A DNA stretch of 11,746 nt from Acidiferrobacteraceae bacterium (GTDB lineage: Bacteria > Pseudomonadota > Gammaproteobacteria > Arenicellales > UBA868): contig PCBE01000061.1 in NCBI GenBank assembly GCA_002731295.1, positions 22,097 through 33,842 on the forward strand, in the 5' to 3' direction. Shown here one piece after another: positions 7,890 to 11,746 of this stretch (its first letter is position 1; every line of letters starts with the position of its first letter). The notes under the pieces are model-generated. The model searched no databases. It was not told the DNA's origin and saw only the letters and a list, made by a program, of their open reading frames with translations. The position numbers were made by a program, and so were the translations under genes.

Positions 7890-9470
7890 ATGAATGAACA
7901 CGTGAACCAAGTTAATCGTCGGCGGACTTTCGCCATCATCTCGCATCCCGATGCGGGGAAGACGACCCTGACGGAGAAATTTCTTCACTACGGTGGCGCC
8001 ATTCAGGCGGCGGGCACGGTGCGGGCCCGTAAGACAGGACGTTATGCGACTTCAGACTGGATGAAGATGGAGAAGGAAAGAGGGATATCCGTAACGTCTT
8101 CAATCATGCAGTTTGAGTATCGTGAATATGTTATCAATCTGCTAGATACGCCGGGGCATGCTGATTTCTCGGAGGATACCTATCGGACTTTGACGGCGGT
8201 GGATTCCGCACTGATGGTGATCGACGCAGCAAAGGGCGTAGAAGATAGAACCATCAAGCTGATGGAGGTGTGCAGGCTGCGCGATACACCGATTATGACA
8301 TTTATCAATAAGCTCGATCGGGAAGGTCGGGATCCGGTAGAACTGCTGGACGAGGTGGAGTCGGTGTTAGGAATTCGGTGTGCACCCATGACATGGCCTG
8401 TGGGGACTGGTCGCCATTTTTGTGGAGTCTACCGACTTTACGATGATAACATTCACCTGTTTGAAAGAAAATCAGGAAATTCAGTATCGGGTGAAAGAAC
8501 AATCTGTGGCCTTTCAAATCATGATCTGGACGACGCGATTGGTGCGGATGCTGATCGCCTGCGGGAGGAGATCGAACTGCTGACTGGAGCCAGCTACACT
8601 TTCGATCTACAGGCCTATCTGCAGGCGCAGTTAACGCCTGTTTTTTTTGGTTCAGCACTTGCCAGTGAAGGTACTGACGAGTTGATTGACAGTTTTGTAG
8701 ACTACGCGCCCTGTCCGGGGCCTCGGGATGCCGGCTCCCGAGAAGTCGATAGCGGCGAGCAAAAATTCACCGGGTTTGTCTTCAAGATTCAGGCCAACAT
8801 GGACCCATCACATCATGATCGGGTGGCATTTCTGCGTATTAATTCCGGTGTTTATCGGCCGGGTATCAAGCTTCATCAAGTTCGGACAGATCGGACCACA
8901 CCGATTCACAGGGCCATCACTTTTCTGGCTTCAAAGCGTGAGTCGGCGGAGTCGGCATACGCTGGTGACATCATCGGTTTGCACAATCACGGTACTATCC
9001 AGATCGGAGACACGTTTACCGAGGGCGAGGATCTAAAGTTTGCAGGCGTACCCAATTTTGCCCCGGAACTTTTTCGACGGGTACGCCTCGACGACCCATT
9101 GCGGGCAAAGGCGCTGCACAAAGGGCTAGACCAGTTGAGCGAAGAAGGTGCGACTCAGGTGTTCAGGCCACTGATGTCGAATGATGTGATACTGGGCGCG
9201 ATCGGAATTCTGCAGTTTGACGTGGTTGTACACCGCCTGCGGCATGAATATGGTGTGGACTGCAGCTTTGAATCGGTGCAGATAGCGACTGCTCGCTGGG
9301 TTGTCTGCGATAAAAAGTCTGATTTTGAAGCGTTTCAAAGAAAAGCTCGACAGAATCTGGCACTTGATGCGGGTGGAGATCTGACCTATATCGCACCGAA
9401 TCTGGCTAATTTAAGCCTGGCGATGGAGCGCTGGCCGGATGTTCAGTTCAGAAATACCAAGGAATTATAG
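7890..9470 (+). CDS. prfC: Peptide chain release factor 3 (RF3)
   Basis: Translational GTPase that removes RF1 or RF2 from the ribosome after peptide release. Its 526 residues match E. coli RF3 (529). The G domain is complete: G1 SHPDAGKTT at 18-26, switch I with [11 protein letters not shown] at 61-71, G3 DTPGH at 86-90 and G4 NKLD at 140-143. The SHPDAGKTT form of the P-loop and the GTVRARK segment are typical of RF3 rather than EF-G. The C-terminal half, including [12 protein letters not shown], follows the family. The start is ATG, which gives a normal RF3 N-terminus; the ribosome site is weak (GAG very close to the start). It is preceded by a 134-nt region with its own promoter candidates and followed by an AT-rich gap. 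Confidence 0.97.
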   Translation: MNEHVNQVNRRRTFAIISHPDAGKTTLTEKFLHYGGAIQAAGTVRARKTGRYATSDWMKMEKERGISVTSSIMQFEYREYVINLLDTPGHADFSEDTYRTLTAVDSALMVIDAAKGVEDRTIKLMEVCRLRDTPIMTFINKLDREGRDPVELLDEVESVLGIRCAPMTWPVGTGRHFCGVYRLYDDNIHLFERKSGNSVSGERTICGLSNHDLDDAIGADADRLREEIELLTGASYTFDLQAYLQAQLTPVFFGSALASEGTDELIDSFVDYAPCPGPRDAGSREVDSGEQKFTGFVFKIQANMDPSHHDRVAFLRINSGVYRPGIKLHQVRTDRTTPIHRAITFLASKRESAESAYAGDIIGLHNHGTIQIGDTFTEGEDLKFAGVPNFAPELFRRVRLDDPLRAKALHKGLDQLSEEGATQVFRPLMSNDVILGAIGILQFDVVVHRLRHEYGVDCSFESVQIATARWVVCDKKSDFEAFQRKARQNLALDAGGDLTYIAPNLANLSLAMERWPDVQFRNTKEL

Positions 9471-9535
9471 TAATATAGTTATTTAATAAACTAATAAATA
9501 ATTAAAGTATAAAACTTTAATCGATCACTAATAAA
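9471..9535 (+). other. AT-rich tract after prfC
   Basis: By my count only 8 of these 65 bases are G or C, in sharp contrast to the surrounding coding DNA. It contains several TAATA and TTTAA runs and could hold an UP-element-like promoter region or a protein-binding (nucleoid protein) site. No single -35/-10 pair stands out. It is too rich in stop codons to be coding. Confidence 0.45.
9501..9521. repeat. 8-bp inverted repeat in the AT-rich tract
   Basis: ATTAAAGT (9501-9508) and ACTTTAAT (9514-9521) are a perfect inverted repeat around ATAAA. It could be a dimeric regulator operator, or an AU hairpin at the 3' end of prfC mRNA. It lacks a GC stem and a clear T-run, so a standard intrinsic terminator is unlikely. 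Confidence 0.45.
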
Positions 9536-9762
9536 GGAGTAGCGACGGTTGAATATCTGTCGGCCTTAGTCGTTGTTCCGTTGATTAATACCACTGATGG
9601 CGGGCACCAGGGCAACCGGATGTCGGTGTCGCGGCCAGGGTCTGACGGTTTTGGATTAGAAAAACATGATCGAAATCAAAGTACCGACGCTATCTTGGGT
9701 TACGACCCTTGCAGCATTCGCGATACACTTCCCTGCGAGAGATAAACCCCTGGAGAGCTTAG
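9536..9762 (+). promoter_or_regulatory. Long leader region before the cytochrome c gene
   Basis: This gene-free stretch of 227 nt probably holds the promoter and 5' UTR of the cytochrome gene. It has an unattached Shine-Dalgarno-like AAAGGAG (9533-9539) followed only by a 6-codon TTG frame ending at 9569. Small possible stems are GGCACC (9603-9608) with GGTGTC (9625-9630, one G-U pair) and GGGT-TACG-ACCC (9697-9708). I do not recognise a known riboswitch class in it. The real ribosome site of the cytochrome is GGAG at 9752-9755, 7 nt before its ATG. Confidence 0.4.
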
Positions 9763-10083
9763 ATGAGATTTACCAAAGTACTGGTGCTGGCCTCAGTGAT
9801 GATGGGCTCAGCTGTATGGACAAGTGTTAGCGCCGATGGAGAGGCAGTCTACAACAGTGGCTGTCTGGCTTGTCATATGCCCGGTGTCGCCGGCGCGCCT
9901 AAACTGGGCGACAAAGATGCTTGGGCCGCCCGTATCGCACAAGGCATCGAGGTGATGTATGAGAACGCTATTCAGGGATTTCAAGGACAGACCGGCATGA
10001 TGCCCGCCAAGGGTGGTTTCGTTCATCTGAGCGACGACGATGTCAAAGCGGCTGTCGACTACATGGTGAGTCAGTCCCAGTAA
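9763..10083 (+). CDS. Secreted class I cytochrome c, cytochrome c5-like
   Basis: Small periplasmic electron carrier, 106 residues before processing. The N-terminus is a typical Sec signal peptide (basic RFTK, then a hydrophobic stretch) with probable cleavage after VSA at residue 24. The mature protein of about 82 residues has one heme c attachment motif, CLACH at 34-38, and Met80 in GMMPAKGG as the likely sixth heme ligand, followed by LSDDDVKAAVDYM, which is the usual C-terminal helix of c5-type proteins. Classical cytochrome c5 has an extra cysteine pair between these last two segments; it is absent here (GGFVHLSD). It could carry electrons to a terminal oxidase or in sulfur oxidation, but no partner gene is nearby. 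A good ribosome site (GGAG, 7 nt spacing) supports the ATG. It is convergent with the aminopeptidase gene, 19 nt away. Confidence 0.93.
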   Translation: MRFTKVLVLASVMMGSAVWTSVSADGEAVYNSGCLACHMPGVAGAPKLGDKDAWAARIAQGIEVMYENAIQGFQGQTGMMPAKGGFVHLSDDDVKAAVDYMVSQSQ

Positions 10084-10092
10084 ATTGTTGAA

Positions 10093-10106
10093 CTGATGTA
10101 CATCAG
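10093..10106. repeat. Perfect 14-bp palindrome at a convergent junction
   Basis: CTGATGTACATCAG is fully self-complementary. It begins 10 nt after the cytochrome stop codon, and its right arm includes the TGA stop of the aminopeptidase gene (10105-10103 on the minus strand). As RNA it would give a 5-bp stem with a GTAC loop in either direction, without a T-run. It could be a weak two-way 3'-end hairpin or a protein-binding site. Confidence 0.4.
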
Positions 10107-11401
10107 CGCCACAGGGACGTTTGATCAAGGAAGCCCTTGAGCGCGCGGTAGAGTAGTGCTGGATCGTTGCGCCCGGTGAGCTCACGCACGGAGTGCATGG
10201 CAAGCTGCGGGGACCCGATATCTACAGTTGCGACGCCCAGTTCGGCTGCCGTTATTGGTCCGATGGTACTGCCACACGCCATATCATTTCGCATGGCAAT
10301 CTGTTGAACGGGTATATCAAGGGTTTGGCATAAATTGCGAAACAGCGCCGCAGTTTCACTGTTTGTTGCGTATCTCTGGTTAGCGTTGTATTTGATGACC
10401 GGACCACCGTTGAGGCAAGGCCGGTGCTGTGGGTCATGCTTGTCTTCGTAATTAGGATGCACCGCATGCGCATTATCAACGGAAAGCAATACGGACGAGT
10501 CCATGGCCCTATCCATCGTCTCTCCAGTCCCACATAGACGTTCGAGTGTAGAACGTAGAAATGGCCCTTGGGCACCGCTGGCCGACAGGCTGCCAACCTC
10601 CTCGTGATCATTACAGACCATCACGGCAGGGGTATCTCCAGAGGCGTCGATTATGCTTCGGCAAGCGGCATAACAACTCAAAAGGTTGTCCAGCCTTGAG
10701 GCGGCGATGAAGTCATCATTTAGTCCGATCACTGCAGGTGGTTGCACGTCGTAACAGCTGATTTCATAGTCCAGGACCTCGGCAACGGGTATGTTGGCGT
10801 GCTCATGCTGGATCTGGTCAAGAAGCAGTTGTCGGAAACTTCTGCGGTCGCCGTCACCTGAACTCACCAGTAAAACCACTTCTTTTTGTGGGTTGATGGT
10901 CCTGTTTTTATGCACATCTCGATTTAAATGAATTGCGAGACTGGGCACTGTCGCCACAGGGCGCCGAAAGTCGATGAGCACACTGTTGATCTCTTTGTTT
11001 TCCATACGGCAAGTGACTTTGCCGGCCAGAGACAGGTCTCGGTCAAACCAGGGCGAGAGCAAGACTCCACCGTAAATTTCTACACCCAGCTGCAAAAAGC
11101 CCTGACGCCTGATCTCCGGTGCGGGTTTGATCTTGAGACAAGGGCTGTCGGTGTGGGTGCCGATCAGCCTCAGCCCTTCATCAGCTGGATGAACAGAGCC
11201 TGTTCTGATTGCCACGATTGAAGAGCCATTGCGAACGACAAAGTAACGTCCTCCGGGTTTAAGCGACCAGCTGCTGTGTTCTGCAAGTTGTTCAAACCCC
11301 TCTGCTGTCAACAGTTGCTTTAGTTGTTTCACTGCATGAAAAGGAGTGGGTGAGCCAGCTAGAAACTCGAGCAGCCCGTTATTGAAATCTGATTCATTCA
11401 T
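10103..11401 (-). CDS. apeB: M18-family metalloaminopeptidase
   Basis: Cytoplasmic zinc aminopeptidase of family M18, related to aspartyl aminopeptidase and bacterial ApeB. It removes N-terminal residues, often acidic ones, from peptides. Its 432 residues match the family (about 430). The dinuclear zinc site can be read in order: His83 and Asp85 in GTHTDSP, Asp238 in ASRLDN, the catalytic Glu267 and ligand Glu268 in NDHEEVGS, Asp309 in SVDNAHA, and His403 in [24 protein letters not shown] (369-386) is another family-typical block. The exact substrate preference cannot be told from sequence. The ATG overlaps the ttcA stop in an ATGA (11401-11398), which fixes the start and suggests translational coupling; only a weak AGG precedes it. 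The gene symbol is by family and is less certain than the family itself. Confidence 0.93.
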   Translation of the reverse strand: MNESDFNNGLLEFLAGSPTPFHAVKQLKQLLTAEGFEQLAEHSSWSLKPGGRYFVVRNGSSIVAIRTGSVHPADEGLRLIGTHTDSPCLKIKPAPEIRRQGFLQLGVEIYGGVLLSPWFDRDLSLAGKVTCRMENKEINSVLIDFRRPVATVPSLAIHLNRDVHKNRTINPQKEVVLLVSSGDGDRRSFRQLLLDQIQHEHANIPVAEVLDYEISCYDVQPPAVIGLNDDFIAASRLDNLLSCYAACRSIIDASGDTPAVMVCNDHEEVGSLSASGAQGPFLRSTLERLCGTGETMDRAMDSSVLLSVDNAHAVHPNYEDKHDPQHRPCLNGGPVIKYNANQRYATNSETAALFRNLCQTLDIPVQQIAMRNDMACGSTIGPITAAELGVATVDIGSPQLAMHSVRELTGRNDPALLYRALKGFLDQTSLWR

Positions 11402-11746
11402 AGCCTGGCGTTCTCTATGTCAATTGTGCTGCCTTCGGGTAGCCATGTTGCGGGCTCGTGATGAGCCCCGAGTCTGGCAAAGTCGAAAAGACTTGGGTCG
11501 GCGAGTTGGCTGGGTGAGATGCTCGTGACGCTTCGGAATATGGTCGCTGACCGGCCGGGGTATTTCTGTTCCCACTCAGCGAGCATTCGTTTGACAGTTT
11601 GGCGTTGGAGGTTCGGCTGTGAGCCACAAAGATTGCACGGAATAATCGGAAACTTTTTCAGCTGGGCGTATTGCGCGATGTCTTTTTCGCTGCAATAGGA
11701 TAGTGGGCGTATGACCACATTGTTTCCGTCATCACTCAACAGTTTT
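11398..11746 (-). CDS. ttcA: tRNA 2-thiocytidine biosynthesis protein TtcA, C-terminal part
   Basis: ATP-dependent, iron-sulfur-containing enzyme that thiolates cytidine 32 of certain tRNAs. The frame stays open to the window edge ([18 protein letters not shown]), so this is the C-terminal part, about 116 codons of a protein that is about 310 residues in E. coli; the start lies outside. Diagnostic segments are [17 protein letters not shown] and [14 protein letters not shown], the latter carrying one of the cysteines of the family's Fe-S cluster, followed by [14 protein letters not shown] and the terminal [11 protein letters not shown]. The PP-loop ATP-binding motif and the CxxC pair would lie further upstream and are not visible. 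It overlaps the aminopeptidase start by 4 nt. Its C-terminal tail beyond the LFDF segment (about 24 residues) is not conserved in my knowledge of the family. Confidence 0.95.
   Translation of the reverse strand, partial: KLLSDDGNNVVIRPLSYCSEKDIAQYAQLKKFPIIPCNLCGSQPNLQRQTVKRMLAEWEQKYPGRSATIFRSVTSISPSQLADPSLFDFARLGAHHEPATWLPEGSTIDIENARL

Noticed and set aside
9580..9600. Possible FNR/ANR box (TTGAT) in the cytochrome leader
   Set aside because: Only the left half-site TTGAT is present; the matching ATCAA at 4-nt spacing is missing.
9693..9713. Possible sigma-54 promoter (TTGGGT ... TTGCAG)
   Set aside because: The GG and GC elements are 11-12 nt apart instead of the strict 10, and the -24 element lacks the GGCAC core.
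9666..9830. ATG frame of roughly 55 codons in the cytochrome leader, overlapping the cytochrome start out of frame
   Set aside because: It has no Shine-Dalgarno and runs into the well-supported cytochrome signal peptide region in another frame. The partly hydrophobic translation is not enough to support it.

Overview
The window looks like an ordinary stretch of chromosome from a sulfur-metabolising gammaproteobacterium. The evidence is a dissimilatory adenylylsulfate reductase alpha subunit (aprA) at the left edge, together with a gammaproteobacterial-style set of housekeeping genes: ppsA with its regulator ppsR, rimO, prfC (RF3), a cytochrome c5-like protein and ttcA. Oxidative use of Apr (sulfite to sulfate through APS) is the likeliest reading, but this is an inference, because the diagnostic partners (aprB, aprM or qmo, sat, dsr, sox) are not in the window. 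No transposase, integrase, phage gene, CRISPR array, tRNA or rRNA was recognised.

Layout. Bases 1-1497 hold the C-terminal part of aprA (+). A 141-nt gap with a small hairpin follows, then a YfcE/MJ0936-type metallophosphoesterase (1639-2142, +) and a PhzF-family isomerase-like protein (2182-3084, +). A possible 30-codon ORF with a strong Shine-Dalgarno bridges those two genes. PEP synthase (3095-5458, -) converges on phzF. Its regulator ppsR (5593-6417, +) is divergent from it across a 134-nt region. rimO (6445-7755, +) and prfC (7890-9470, +) come next, separated by a 134-nt region with two candidate promoters and a wide inverted repeat ending in a T-run. A 292-nt gene-free region, very AT-rich at its left end, leads into a small secreted c-type cytochrome (9763-10083, +). 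The right edge is a minus-strand pair: ttcA (partial, runs off the window) overlapping by 4 nt the M18 aminopeptidase gene (10103-11401).

How the genes work together. The clearest functional pair is ppsA/ppsR. PpsR is the bifunctional kinase/phosphorylase that switches PEP synthase off and on, and both the target Thr and the catalytic His are visible in this PpsA. rimO, prfC and ttcA all serve translation (S12 methylthiolation, RF3-mediated release factor recycling, tRNA 2-thiocytidine). AprA and the cytochrome c would both fit respiratory sulfur oxidation, but they are far apart and nothing in the sequence links them directly.

I found no convincing undescribed multi-gene system. The points worth a second look are small: the bridging mini-ORF before phzF, the rimO-prfC intergenic structure, the long AT-rich leader before the cytochrome, and inverted repeats at both convergent junctions.
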